A stretch of DNA of 64,000 nucleotides from Rhipicephalus microplus. Its lineage: Eukaryota; Arthropoda; Arachnida; Ixodida; Ixodidae. The stretch lies in the NCBI RefSeq assembly GCF_043290135.1, contig NC_134710.1, positions 8,510,821 to 8,574,820 of the forward strand, written 5' to 3'. Under the pieces are notes generated by a model. The model did not search any database, had not been told where the DNA came from, and saw only the letters and a list, made by a program, of their open reading frames with translations. Position 1 is the stretch's first letter, and every line of letters starts with the position of its first letter. Below, one piece after another: positions 45,241 through 55,730 of the stretch. The position numbers and the translations under genes were made by a program.

Positions 45241-46009
45241 TTTATAGCTACAGCTAATTTCTTGTGTCTTTGTAAATGGAAAACTGCAAAAAAAAAGAAA
45301 AACTAATTTAATCTTTTCTGTGCCTTCCTGTGCAAATCACCATGACAGCTAGTCGGCACACCATTTTTCTGTCTTTGTACAAGGACAAACAGTGCGTGCA
45401 CCACTAAAAACAGAACAGCTATTGTGGTAGGCGCTGTGGTTTTTGGCTACCGCCCAAAACTAAGTGGCAGACAACAGTACCACCGCATTTTCGTGACGTA
45501 TGTTCGGTGGAATTCTGTATGTTCGGAACAGACCAACAAAATTGGACAGAGTGCTGCCTATTGTGCTTCGTCCTTTTGTGTTGGTCTGCTCGGCCATTTT
45601 TTCTTTTCCGTAATGCGCTATGCCAGTTCAAGTACTTGTACGTTACGGCGCCCATCTGCCAAGTTGTTTCTAAAAGTGCAGGTGCACACTTGGGTTTGGC
45701 AGCATAGTATTTTAGGTCGATGAAAAATGAAGATTGAACAAACACCATACAGAGAAACACTTACGTCTGTAGGGCATTTCCTAAATGTCTGGAAAGAAGA
45801 TAAGAATGTCTATAGCAATGGATGGCTGTTCGTGCGTGCTGAAGACGGTTGCCATTGGGTATGTTCAAGTGTGCATATCTTTCAGGTGCAAGTGCCAGCT
45901 TGTCCTATCATTTTCTTCTTGTATTGTTTTATAGTATTTAGTACCAACTAGATCAGTTCAACACGCGTTAATATAGTTCTTTTCATTGTGAACAACTTTC
46001 AATGGCTAA
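45241..46009. other. No gene recognised
   Basis: A pair of opposite frames at 45419-45760 share the same DNA, and no domain is recognised. It may include a small MITE around 45500-45600 ('ttcggtggaattctgtatgt'). Confidence 0.35.
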
Positions 46010-46665
46010 TGCCCTTGTCACACAGCCACTCCAGAACTCTGTTTAAGTACTTCGTCTTTTTGTCAAGGGAGATGAGGTTAATATCACACGGCCTCCATTT
46101 TGGCGTGGAAGTTAAAGGGAGCTTTTGTAAAAGGGAGTTCAGTAATGACCATTTGGGCTTGATGGAGTACTCGTTCCCACATAGCTACTGCTATGAAGAA
46201 AACCACGCTAACAAAATCATCTCAGTAATCTCAGTTATAGATTTTAACATTTCACTTTGTTCAGTATAGCATTACAGGCTGTGTAGTCCAAGTTTTAATT
46301 CTATTTTTCAGGACATCAGTGTCTGTACCCTCTACACCCAATGCTTTTCTAAGCCGCCACCAGCAAATGTAGCGTCGTATTGTTTGTTTATGCATGTTGA
46401 GACGCACACACGTGCACAGTGTAATTTGTCTTTTTATTTTTATTAGAATGCATAAAAAAAAGGCGACTTTAAGGCAACTTTGTATGTGAAAGATGGGATT
46501 TTTCGACAAATGCAGTAGCGCCGTTTCCGCCCTGTGAAACTCCCATCGAAAGCCTGCGCTAAGCTGTGTAACATAGCCACAACTCCATTTCCATAAAGCT
46601 CCAGTACGGAGTTGAATGCAGAACGGAGGTAAATGAAGTTCTGTGGTTGCCGTGTGACAGGGGTT
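46010..46665. mobile_element. MITE with long imperfect terminal inverted repeats, about 655 bp
   Basis: The left end reads CCCTTGTCACACAGCCACTC followed by CAGAACTC. The reverse complement of the right end reads CCCCTGTCACACGGCAACCA followed by CAGAACTT. Matching continues for about 40 bp. No transposase is seen. The frames across it (46559-46808 minus, 45988-46269 plus) are by-products. Superfamily not determined. Confidence 0.75.
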
Positions 46666-47179
46666 TCGCGCACATTATGGTTTGGTACAAACCACGTCTG
46701 GAAGCTGTGGAACTTTCTTGAGTGTTGTGGAATCTTCTGATCAGACTGCGCACATGACAAGCTCTGACATGAGTGCCAGCAACAATGCTGGGATGTATGA
46801 TCGTGCATCTATGAGAACCTTTGTGCTTGAGTGTGCTTGCTGCTATCGTTGTACTGCGTGTGTTCCTTGTACCTTAAGTGCTCCTTCTTCTGTGGGCCCG
46901 AGTTTGCACAATAAATAACTGAATATTTAATAGTTTGACTGCATGGTTTGCCACCATTACAACCATATATAGGTGCAAACAATGTTGGGCTTCATGCTTT
47001 GCTCTAAGCTTGTATAACAACACTGATAGTTAGTTTGTTAGTTTGACACCGCGTATGTTGCAGGAACACTTATTGGTATCTAATTCATTTTTTGCAACAT
47101 TTATTTTTATGATGCAGATTTATGTTTCATTTATGTTTGCACATTTATTTAGGGCAGAAGATACTGCTTTGCCTTGCAG
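46666..47179. other. Intron sequence before exon B, nothing recognised
   Basis: It ends with the acceptor 'tgctttgccttgcag' at 47165-47179. No other element was recognised. Confidence 0.6.
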
Positions 47180-47410
47180 GTTTGCCATTGCTGGTGCAGA
47201 GGAGCATAGCACGCCAGATTCAACTGGTAGAAGTCATCGGAAAAGGCCGCTATGGCGAAGTGTGGCGAGGCCGGTGGCGTGGCGAATCTGTGGCAGTGAA
47301 AATATTCTCATCGCGGGATGAGCGGTCATGGTTCCGGGAGGTGGAGATCTATCAAACAGTGATGCTAAGGCATGACAACATTCTTGGTTTCATAGCAGCT
47401 GACAATAAAG
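47180..47410 (+). CDS. Exon B of type I TGF-beta/activin receptor kinase (GS end and kinase N-lobe)
   Basis: The exon supplies the last two bases of a Gly codon and then '[20 protein letters not shown]', the end of the GS region. It continues with the glycine loop GKGRYGEV, 'VAVKIFSS' with the ATP-binding Lys, and '[11 protein letters not shown]' with the alpha-C Glu that pairs with it. It ends '[13 protein letters not shown]' plus one base. Acceptor ag ends at 47179 and the donor gtaaca starts at 47411. Both junctions are phase 1 (231 bp, 77 codons net), and the joins to exons A and C are in frame. The sequence 'ADNKDNGTW' formed with exon C is the L45 loop type of activin/TGF-beta receptors, which predicts Smad2/3-type substrates (known for the family, inferred here). 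Confidence 0.97.
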
Positions 47411-47932
47411 GTAACATTTTATTTTGTTAATTCATGCATTTATGCACAGAAAACTAGGCCTTTTTTTTCTGAATACCTCAATTGCACTTGTAGTTGATGT
47501 CAGGTTTTGGAATTTGAATTTACCAGTGCGAATCACTGTAGTGTTCACTGCTCGTTGTAGACACATTTACTAAACTCAGTGACTGGGCTCTGGCTCTGGG
47601 CTGAATGATACAGTTTGCGAATTGCACTGTATTTTGAGCTGCACAAACATATCACAAGTATTGGTAGAGTGTATGTCAAATGAAGTGGTTGTGCTTTTTT
47701 TCATTTTCACATCCCATATGTGCATTTAATAACAGACTTAATCGGGATGAAATGCAAAAAGTACTCTTGCTTTTCTATATTTCATGTCCATAGAACACTT
47801 TGTTGAGCAGGTGTTAGTTGAGCAGGTGGTAACAAAGCATGAAACAATGCTATGCCCTTTTTCTATTGTGTTACTTTTACTGCTTCTTTTAAGGAAAAAC
47901 AGCTAGAACAGAAAAATAGTGTGCATGTTGGG
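47411..47932. other. Intron sequence after exon B, nothing recognised
   Basis: It starts with donor gtaacatt. AT-rich and without element ends. Confidence 0.55.
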
Positions 47933-47947
47933 CTTACTGTACTGCTT

Positions 47948-48185
47948 AATAATGATATGATCTTGGGTTTTATGGCCCGAAACCACAATATCATATGAGG
48001 GATGCGGTTGTGGAGGGCTCTGGAAATTTTTACCATGTGGTGTTCTTTGATGTGTGCTGACATCGCACAATACATGGCCCTTTAGCATTTCGCCTCCATC
48101 GAAATGAGACCACCGTGGCTGGGATTGAAGCCATGGCTTTCAGGTCAGCAGCCGAGCACCGCAACCACTGCACCATTGCAGTGGA
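47948..48185 (-). mobile_element. Diverged tRNA-derived SINE with eroded target duplication
   Basis: A minus-strand copy has its head at 48185 ('aaccactgcaccattgcagt' on plus) and its tail at about 47955. It differs from the main family in the middle ('tgtgctgacatcgcacaata'), suggesting a sister subfamily, of which 50618-50672 is another piece. Flanks cttactNNactgYtt at 47933-47947 and 48186-48200 match at 12 of 15 positions. Confidence 0.75.
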
Positions 48186-48200
48186 CTTACTAAACTGTTT

Positions 48201-48924
48201 GAATATTAAGTAGCTGACATTGGAGGCTACAGTAGGTCACTTAACCATGATAACCAATATTAAATGTATTTTTACAAATGCTGTCTTGGACCATTTATGG
48301 TGTGCAAGATTAAAAAGGGATTTATCGTTGTACAAGTGTATATATATTTTTACATATACAAGACACACCTCTGAAAATTAATTAAGAGAACCGCACCTTA
48401 CATGCAAAAAAAGTCGCAGCTTTGCCGCAAAGGTGAAGCAATGAATGCGTTATCAACAAATTGGAAGGTCATGCGAAAAATGGCAAGTAGATCGTAATGT
48501 GCCCCGCGTTTCTCACACATAAATGACGCATGAAACTTGCTCACACCTACAGATGAACGCGAATAAGCGTCTCAGTTGTTACTTCGCTGTGCCTGAAAAG
48601 CGCGCTGCAACGAATACAGGAACCTTTGTGTGCCCGGTAGCTACAACAGAATCGTTCCGGTGAAAGCCCAAGGCGTGCTGTTCTCCCCACCCAAGGTGAG
48701 GCCGCGCACGCGTGATTGCCCCCCCCCCCCCCCCCCGGCTCTCCGCGGCGCAAAATACGTGTGGGTGATGAGAGCGTGCCGCTGCCACGTCGTGACGATC
48801 TGGTGACGCGCCTTCATTGCGCCATCTTGCTAGTAATACTAAAACACGATAGTTCCCCTGAGGTGGCCATCGCCAGTGGTAAGTGGAATATATGAATAGC
48901 TTGTCGTTTCGACGTTGAAGGAGG
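48201..48924. other. No gene recognised; poly-C tract
   Basis: It contains a poly-C run at about 48719-48736 in a GC-richer stretch (48540-48800). Minus frames at 48547-48788 give poly-Gly from that tract and are not genes. A short (TA)n-like stretch lies near 48340. Confidence 0.4.
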
Positions 48925-48925
48925 T

Positions 48926-49212
48926 GCTCCTTCGTGGCTCAGTGGCTAATGCCTCACACTCACAAGCAAAAGGTCGTACGTTCGATTCCACCCACCAGAG
49001 TTTTTTTCTGGATTATTTTTTTTCTTGCATTTTCATATATATATATATATATCCTGCCCATGGCAAGTTATCTTTTCACAAACTTTTCTTTCTTCATATT
49101 CACATTACAATTCGGTTTAACATCTTTCCTTATACTTTACTTGGCATTATTGTCTGTTAGATGTCATTAATATTGTATAAAATATGGAAAAACGAAGCCT
49201 TAAGTATAAATT
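48926..49212 (+). mobile_element. tRNA-derived SINE, second family, plus orientation
   Basis: The head contains A-box TGGCTCAGTGG and B-box GTTCGATTCC, as in a tRNA-like promoter. The body includes 'ggcaagttatcttttcacaa' and the tail 'cattaatattgtataaaata' then 'aaaaacgaagcctta'. The body is interrupted by a short (TA)n at 49027-49050. It is homologous to 49271-49496 in inverse orientation but distinct from the 'ttaaacccc' SINE family. It is not a working tRNA gene because the cloverleaf is imperfect and a long tail follows. Confidence 0.8.
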
Positions 49213-49214
49213 TT

Positions 49215-49217
<3 letters not shown>

Positions 49218-49270
<53 letters not shown>
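49218..49270. repeat. (TA)n microsatellite between inverted SINE copies
   Basis: About 25 TA units separate two tail-to-tail SINEs. AT repeats of this length are cruciform-prone and often length-polymorphic. Confidence 0.9.
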
Positions 49271-49273
<3 letters not shown>

Positions 49274-49496
49274 GATACCTAAGGGCTCGTTTTTCTGTGT
49301 TTTGACACAATATTAATGAAATCTAATAGACCATAATGCCAAGGAAAGTATAGGGGAGGTTATTAGACCAAGTTGTAAGGTAAATGTGAAGAAAGAAAAG
49401 TGGGTGAAAAGATACTTTGCCGTGAGCAGGAACCAAACCTGTGACCTTCAAATAACGCGTTCGATGCCCTACCACTGAGCTACCACGGCGGCTATC
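49271..49496 (-). mobile_element. tRNA-derived SINE, second family, minus orientation
   Basis: Reading the minus strand: head GGTAGCTCAGTGGTAGGGC with a good A-box, B-box-like 'ggtttggttcc', then body and tail 'cattaatattgtgtcaaaac' ending 'ttaggtatccac'. It mirrors the copy at 48926-49212 across the TA repeat. Confidence 0.8.
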
Positions 49497-49722
49497 CTCC
49501 CAGCCACTTTATTGGGTATATATGTGAATTTAAACATGGGAGTGTCAGTCAGCGCCATCTGTAGCCATGGTGGTGAGTGTGGCACTTTCTTTTATGAGCA
49601 TGTGTGGCGCCACATAGCACATGAACTTATTACGACCTGGCAGCTGACCAATAGTCCCTCTTATACAACCTAAGGCACCAAGTCTGCTAGTAGGAGACCC
49701 TCGTTAATGAATAGGGAAAGAA

Positions 49723-49782
49723 GTGTATACTTAAGGTCTCGTTTTTATGTGTTTGGCACCATATTAATGAGATCTAACCAAC
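49723..49782 (-). mobile_element. 3' tail fragment of the second SINE family
   Basis: Only the tail is present: 'gtatacttaaggtctcgttt' to 'atattaatgagatctaacc', homologous to 49268-49330. The 49500-49720 segment between the two may belong to the same composite repeat. Confidence 0.7.
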
Positions 49783-49809
49783 CTTTCAAGAAGCTTGTTT
49801 GCTTGCAGT

Positions 49810-50290
49810 TGGTAAAACAGATTAAACGCAGTGGCGGAAAGTTTGTTCCTGAAGGAACTCGTCGAATTCAGCCGAGCTGAACTGTGGTTCGTGGTCTGTA
49901 GCTATTTCGCACTGGTCGCCATCACTAGCCAACACTTCAAGCAGAAAGTGCCCGACTGTCGCTGTAGAAACTTGTCTTGAAAATATACTTCTGGCCATTT
50001 GCTGCGGCTATCAATAAGCATTACTGCATAACGGCAATTGATGGGAGCTTGCTCAGATGGGCTCGGTTTTCTCCGAAGGCTTGTCAGAGAAAATTGCTGG
50101 CTGCATAGGGGCTGCAATTGGCCTTGCAGATTCGTCACATGATTGGCAAACACATTTTTTAACCAGTTGTTCTACATGGTTGTCCAAACGAGGCTGCCAG
50201 GACAACTCTCGCAGGCGGCTATTCATACGACTGATCATTGGACTAGAAACTAGACTAGAAGGACGATAAGATACTTGCATGTGATTTTTG
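49810..50290 (-). pseudogene. Ty3/gypsy integrase remnant (zinc finger and core start)
   Basis: On the minus strand 'RLRELSWQPRLDNHVEQLVK' and 'CVCQSCDESARP' form the end of the integrase zinc finger ('W.pgmd..ve..v..C..Cq'). After a stop comes 'YAVMLIDSRSKWPEVYF', the first catalytic Asp block of the core. 'EIATDHEPQFSSAEFDEFL' follows with the second Asp (usually 'sDNGpqF.s.eF..f'). It breaks off afterwards. No LTRs are recognised. Confidence 0.7.
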
Positions 50291-50344
50291 TATGATTTCG
50301 ATCAAAGGACGAATAAGTGTACTTGGAGCTTCGATCCTTTCACC

Positions 50345-50460
50345 ACTGTCAGTCTTAGGCAGTAACTAGTTACTAGTAATGTGTTACCAGTAACTAGTTA
50401 CGTTTTCACTCAGTTACTGCAATTAAAAATGCAATTACAGTTACTTCTCTTTTTATTAAA
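50345..50460. repeat. Palindromic 'agtaactagttact' motif cluster
   Basis: The 'gtaactagttac' motif and variants occur several times at 50350-50450 ('gcaattacagttac' at the end). This is a short self-complementary array. No function is assigned. Confidence 0.55.
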
Positions 50461-50617
50461 AAAAATTCACTAGCAATTCTCGTTAAAGGCCGATATTATT
50501 CCTTTTTTTGAACTACCCTTTTTATCACATACACTCCACCTTTTAGGGGCGAAGCTCCTTAAGGCGTGGGTCTGTCCATCCTCGGCGTATGTATGTAGCC
50601 ACCTCTAGTTTGTAATC

Positions 50618-50672
50618 AGTCGCATTTCAATGGAAGTGAAATAGGTCCGTGTGTTGTGCGATGTCAGTGCAC
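50618..50672 (+). mobile_element. Fragment of the SINE subfamily seen at 47948
   Basis: 'catttcaatggaagtgaaat' to 'gcgatgtcagtgcacgttga' matches the middle of the 47948 copy. The rest is replaced by the MITE that begins at about 50673, which may have inserted here. Confidence 0.6.
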
Positions 50673-51165
50673 GTTGAAGGGACACTAAGGAGGAACCATG
50701 GCTTAGTTTATTTTCACAAACTGCACTCTGAGAACTCTAATGCCATCTGTCTCACCATTGTAAGTTTATTATTAGTGGAGAAAATCAAAGTCCCATTTTT
50801 AAATTTCGTGCCAAAATCTCCACGCCTGACGTAAGAAATTTCAAAGTGTATTTTTGGTATTTTTGTGACATTTGCTCGAGGAAATTTTAGAAAAAACTTT
50901 GTATGCTATGTCTATGGTACTCACAGATAACATTGTACTTCATTTTTATTTTTTGGAAGTTGTATAAGACCCTGTAGATGCCTTCGAAATTTTTTATGTG
51001 ACGGTGTTTGGCATGGCATGGGAATTTGAATATGGCATCACCACTCGCATTTTTTTGCACGTTTTTTTTCCTTACTAAGCATCGTGTAAATTTAAATTGG
51101 TATTTTTGCGATTGTGAAATTGTATTTTATCAATATGCGAAAAATCGTGCTCCGTAGTGTCTTTT
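50673..51165. mobile_element. MITE with 'gggacacta' termini, about 490 bp
   Basis: The left end gaagggacactaaggagg and the reverse complement of the right end (ttaaaaagacactacggagc) match. TTAA-like sequence lies at the ends (ttga / ttaa). AT-rich and non-coding inside. Confidence 0.6.
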
Positions 51166-51714
51166 TAAAGCAATACTGCACAAAAATTGGAAAAACTGAC
51201 AAAACTTCGAAATTCGACTAAAAAAATGCCCCTGTTTAGATAAATGGAGTTGATTTCCCGTATTTTTCAACAGTTGGTTGTATTTTTGGTGGGTTGTCAG
51301 CAGGCGAAGGCTGCTTGTGAGAGCAAGTTGTGATGTCACACTCACCGAGGAGCATGCAGGATGTACCTGTTCTTGTCTTCTTCTTCTCGTATGCGACCTC
51401 TCCTTTCATCTCACTCTTTTTCTTCCACATAAGCGTTGGTGCATTGCCCCCGCCGGAAGCATTGTTCGCTGCTGTTGCTGTTCATATCTGTTCTGGTAAC
51501 CGAAGTGGGAGTTGAGCGAGTTGAGAGAAGCAGGCGACGGGCTGGCATTCTTGACTTGACCGTTTTGGGTGTCTGTGGCGTCACGAAAGGTCACCTTCTC
51601 TAGTTCACGATGGGGCCGCTAGATGTGGCAATTTTTGAAAAACTCGTTAATTTCACTATTTTCCCGTAGTTTCTGCCTGGAGTGGAGGTTGTCTATCGAT
51701 TTCAGGACCCAATA
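51166..51714. other. No gene recognised
   Basis: Short overlapping frames with no domain. It ends at the TA target of the next element. Confidence 0.4.
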
Positions 51715-52613
51715 CTGTATTTACTCGCGTAGTGAACGCACTCTTTTTTTAGAAAAATTGGAGCAAAGTTGGGGGTGCATTAATTATGTGGGGTAAATTT
51801 TATGAAAACTTTTTCAGTATGAGCAAAAAAAAAATGCCTAAATGCAAGAAAAGTTATGTCGCTCAGCTTTGCTGGACTTCACACATCTTCGATGGATGAA
51901 GACATCCTCTGCAAGCTGTTCCCACGCCATCTGTGCATGATATAAAAGCGTTTCAACGCTAAATTTTTTCGCAATCGCTGAACTGCAACAGTAGTATCTG
52001 CTGTGATCTCGAGGGGCCCCCAAAAGCGTGCGCTACGACGCCATGATGCACTTGGCTAACCTCACACGATGACCGTGCCGCTGCCGTTGACATTGTAGCA
52101 AGCAACCAACATTGCAGCAAGCTACCACCGAAGCATCAAAACAAATCCTTGATAACACGATTAACGACAAAATACCTCGCTTGCAACCGAAGCGAGAATC
52201 GGGGACCATGTTGCAGAAATAGTCACGACCTTTTCTGGGCGACAAGCAATTTTCTTCTGGTTTTTCATAAACCTCAGACACGATGCCGACGAATGGTCCT
52301 TTGTGACAGCCATAGCGTCAGCAAATTCTGTCGTCTTCTCTAGAAAATTGTGTGCATGCAGTTTGGCTTTGAAGTTTTGTATTTGTAGGAAGCGACAGTC
52401 GGTTGGCGTGGAAAGTTTCGTGACCTTCACTCGCTGTGTGCTTGTCAGCTGCAATGTCTGGAAACACTCGTACCATTCGTGAACCCAGCTGTGAGACATA
52501 ATTGACAAAAGACTGGGTATGTGCCACACACAGATAGAAAGAAAAACCACAGGGCACGTGGCAGCGGGCGAAGGGGGGAAGGAATTGAGCCGAGGTGGCC
52601 AAGGGGGGTCGGC

Positions 52614-52670
<57 letters not shown>

Positions 52671-52840
52671 TGAAAGAGATCCAACGGGCAAGAAGGCGCC
52701 AGGTTTCGCTTAGCGGGACTGCAGCGGATGAATGTAGGGAGTGCGCTTATTATGCGGAGAAAAGAAAAATCTAAATTTTGACGACTGAAGCTGGGAGTGC
52801 GTTTATTATGTACGTGCATTCATTACAAGAATAAATATGC
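51715..52840 (-). mobile_element. TIR DNA transposon, copy 2, inverted relative to 29311-30382
   Basis: The left terminus CTGTATTTACTCGCGTAGT pairs with the right terminus, whose reverse complement is about CATATTTATTCTTGTAATG. TA lies at 51713-51714 and 52841-52842. Internal blocks are those of copy 1 in inverse order. A (TAA)n microsatellite has expanded inside. A 176-codon minus frame crosses that microsatellite and starts with poly-Tyr; it is not a reliable protein. Confidence 0.8.
52615..52669. repeat. (TAA)n microsatellite
   Basis: About 18 TAA units inside the TIR element. It is absent from copy 1 at the equivalent place, so it expanded after insertion or in that lineage. Confidence 0.9.
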
Positions 52841-52888
52841 TATTTAAATTTAGCTAAAAATCTTGGCGACAAAATTTTGATCAGTATT

Positions 52889-52985
52889 CCTAAGAACGCC
52901 AAATGGTCGAAATTTCTGGAGACTTCCATTATGGCGTCTCTCATAAGCATATCGTGGTCTTGGGACGTTAAACGCCACATATTAT
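52889..52985 (+). mobile_element. SINE tail fragment (first family)
   Basis: 'ccaaatggtcgaaatttctg' to 'gggacgttaaacgccacata' followed by (TTA)n. 5'-truncated, without a promoter. Confidence 0.8.
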
Positions 52986-53349
52986 TATTATTGCTGTTCA
53001 CGAGAACATGTTGCTAAAAGGGATATTTTTTCTGCAGAGGACCATTCACATGTAAATCAGTCATGTTGCTACTTAACAGCTTGTTAAGTTCAAGACCCTC
53101 TTTTGGGGGGGGGGGGGGAAATGGAGGGGGGCTGTATAAACGTTTTGTCACTTGAGCTCCTAGCTCACTTGGTGTCCTAAGGGTGCATTCATTAATCAGA
53201 AGCTCCAAGCTAATTATGTTTGACAGTTGGCTAGAAGGGGACAGAGGCGTGAAACGGCAGAAAGCCAGAGGGGCCATGAACTATCAAAGCAATTTTAACA
53301 CAAAAGTGTTTCATGCCAGGGTCTACCACGACTCCACTTTCGTCATGGA
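52986..53349. other. No gene recognised; poly-G tract
   Basis: Poly-G at about 53105-53118. A minus frame at 53014-53277 crosses it and is not credible. Confidence 0.4.
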
Positions 53350-55690
53350 TGTGACATTGTAAAATATGTACTAACAAATTGCAAAAGAATCACAGTATAA
53401 CCACAAACTGAATGATGATGAGTGGGGCAAAACGTTCGTCCGTCCAACTGTGGGTCGATCTGTCTATCTGTGCGTCTGTCTGTCTATATGTCCGTCCGTC
53501 TAGTGAACACTCTAAGTACCACCATCTTGCATCTTCCCATAATATATTGATTATATACAAGTACCGACATGTAGCGGACATTCCAAGAACTCTCCTGTGG
53601 CACATACCTGAGAGAGGTGGTTACTACAGAGGACGATTGGGTGACGCCTCAAAGAGCTTCGCCCGTAAAAAGAAAGTTTTGCACTGAGTGTTGAGCCTAC
53701 GACCTCTTGCTCAACAGTGCACGGTGCAAAAATGCTAAACTACGGAGAATTCATTGTCGATTTTGTTAACAGCGAGTCATTTATATACATCATATACCTT
53801 GTCACCAGTAGCTAGATTGTGCAAAGGCGTGCATTGGTCGTGTTCTTCAGGTCGTCATCTCGTGTGTTGTAATGCGCGCGCGCCTCCTTGAGGCATTGTT
53901 TGTACACACTTATCTCGAGATTCGGGCACTTTGTACCTCTTACGCTTTTACCACAAGTTTGCTTTTAAGTTACAGTGGATAAAGAAAGTACGGAAGTCAC
54001 AACACTTGCTGGCCCGGCCGTGTTTACGAAAGGAGCGAGCTGCTCACACACGAAGTATGAATTGTGGCAATTTGCGCCCGTCCTGTATATACTTGTGCAT
54101 TTGTCACAGGTGAAACAGCTGCGCCGTTTGCACCATTGTGCGCCAAGCTCGCTTACTTGCACCATCCTGCATCGAAGCACCCCTGTTGCGCTAAACTCGC
54201 CTATCAGCGTCATACTGCACCGCAGCACCAAAATTCACGAAAGCCATCAAGCGCTGTGTTTGGGAACGTAGCTGAAACATCGTCTTTTTGGTTTGACGTA
54301 AACTGTTATAGTTTCGGTTTCGTAATGGCTGTGATCGCTCCAAGAGCAACTGTGCACTTTGGTCCTAAGGACATGGTTGCAATCGCTATGCGCGCGCGAT
54401 CACGGCAGGCATCAGTGTGAATTACTTGGGAACCCTTCTACGTGCTGCACTTTTAATGCGAAGAGACGGTGAGAACAGCATCTGTGCCCATTTTGTTGAG
54501 TTACGCGATGTTGAATTTTAAAAAGTTGGCTGTCAGCCTTGGAATTTGTTGCAATCGAATTCGTTGCTTCGTCATTCCTGTGAAAATTTCTTTATAACAT
54601 GATGGCTGCATTCGGAAATGAAATCAAGTATGGCAGTAATGGCGCTCAAAAGATGGGGAGCGGTGTCTGTTTCCCGGGACTGCCTAGCAAAGGCGGGTGC
54701 AACGTGCACATGACTGCTCATCGAGCATATATGCGTACTCTCGTTCATTTGGCCACTGTGGTTCGCGCTTATCGACTCTGTGGTTGACGCTCACGCGTTC
54801 AGGTAAAAAGCAAAAAAATAGACATGGGCGGCTATACATAACCAAAAGAGTCTCAGTTGCACTGTAGAACAATGAATGCGATAGCAACAAATTGTAAGGT
54901 TATACCAAGTGAGACTGTCAGCTAACTGATTTGGATAAGATCTCGCGTAACTGTACAAAATGCTGGTGTATGAGAATACGACCACTTCAAGGAAAGCAAC
55001 ACTTTTTGCACATTCTCTTCGCGATGAGAGTGCAGCACGTAGAAGTGTATGCGAGTCGCCCGCTGATGTTTGCAGAGCTAGTGTGTGCACCAGCGATCGC
55101 GACTACGCTCTTAGAAGCAAAATGCATAGTTGTTGCTCGAGCGACACCTGCGTTCCCCTCGCCCCCTCGCTCAGTATTTTTTTAAGGCTTTTCCAAGATG
55201 GGCAGAGTGCTTCCTCTCTGCTTCAGCTACAGCCCTCTCGGGCGGGGGTATTGGATGCTATCGCACGCGCCCTCCGAGCGGTGCAAATGAGCCGGATCGT
55301 TTGACCTCTGCTTCAGCCGCGTTCGTTTCCCCTGCTTGCGCCTTTATACGCGCAGATAGAATGTACAATACGCGTGAGTATTTTATCAATTAGGACTTTA
55401 TACCGGCCGTGACGACAGTGACAAAAAGCCGTCGGAAGTGCCTATATAATTCCTGTTGCAATAATGAGGCTATTGTACAATTTATCTGAGTGTTTAAAAA
55501 ATTGAACAAATCTAGCTTCACAAGTGCTTTGAACGGGGCTAAATCTGTTCTAAACTTGCTCTAAAAGGCCTGGCTTATCCAAGCGTGCCCCAAAACGTCT
55601 TTCTAGCTGCTCCAAGCCTGCTACGAAAAGTACTTTTGCCTGTTCCCAGGGCTGCTCCAAACCTATGTACCCTGTTCCGCCCCTGGTTTG
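53350..55690 (+). repeat. Long unclassified dispersed repeat, copy with homologues at 22.4 and 60.9 kb
   Basis: 53352-53400 and 53905-54060 match blocks of 22425-22930. From about 54105 ('aaacagctgcgccgtttgca') to 55690 it matches 60955-62630 in the same order, including 'actgttatagtttcggtttc', 'gatcacggcaggcatcag' and 'atcaatY..ctttata' blocks. 53410-53670 looks like a separate insertion with 'cgtccgtccaactgtgg' at one end and 'aaagagcttcgcccgtaaaa' at the other. Several frames are open (54064-54420, 118 codons) but no domain is recognised. Possibly a large non-autonomous transposon or retroposon. Confidence 0.6.
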
Positions 55691-55730
55691 TTTCATGCGT
55701 CTTTTTTTCTGCTTGAGCACCGCACTTTAA

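Noticed and set aside
47122..47179. Upstream extension of the open frame before receptor exon B
   Set aside because: The frame is open through the intron, but the ttgcag acceptor and exact homology starting at the GS-box Gly show the exon begins at 47180.
48547..48788. Gly-rich minus-strand ORFs
   Set aside because: The poly-Gly is only the poly-C tract at about 48719-48736 read on the other strand.
48926..49000. Possible functional tRNA gene
   Set aside because: A- and B-boxes are present, but acceptor-stem pairing is poor and a SINE body and tail follow. The same structure recurs at 49271-49496.
52161..52691. 176-codon minus-strand ORF with a poly-Tyr run
   Set aside because: The poly-Tyr comes from the (TAA)n microsatellite and the rest is TIR-element sequence.
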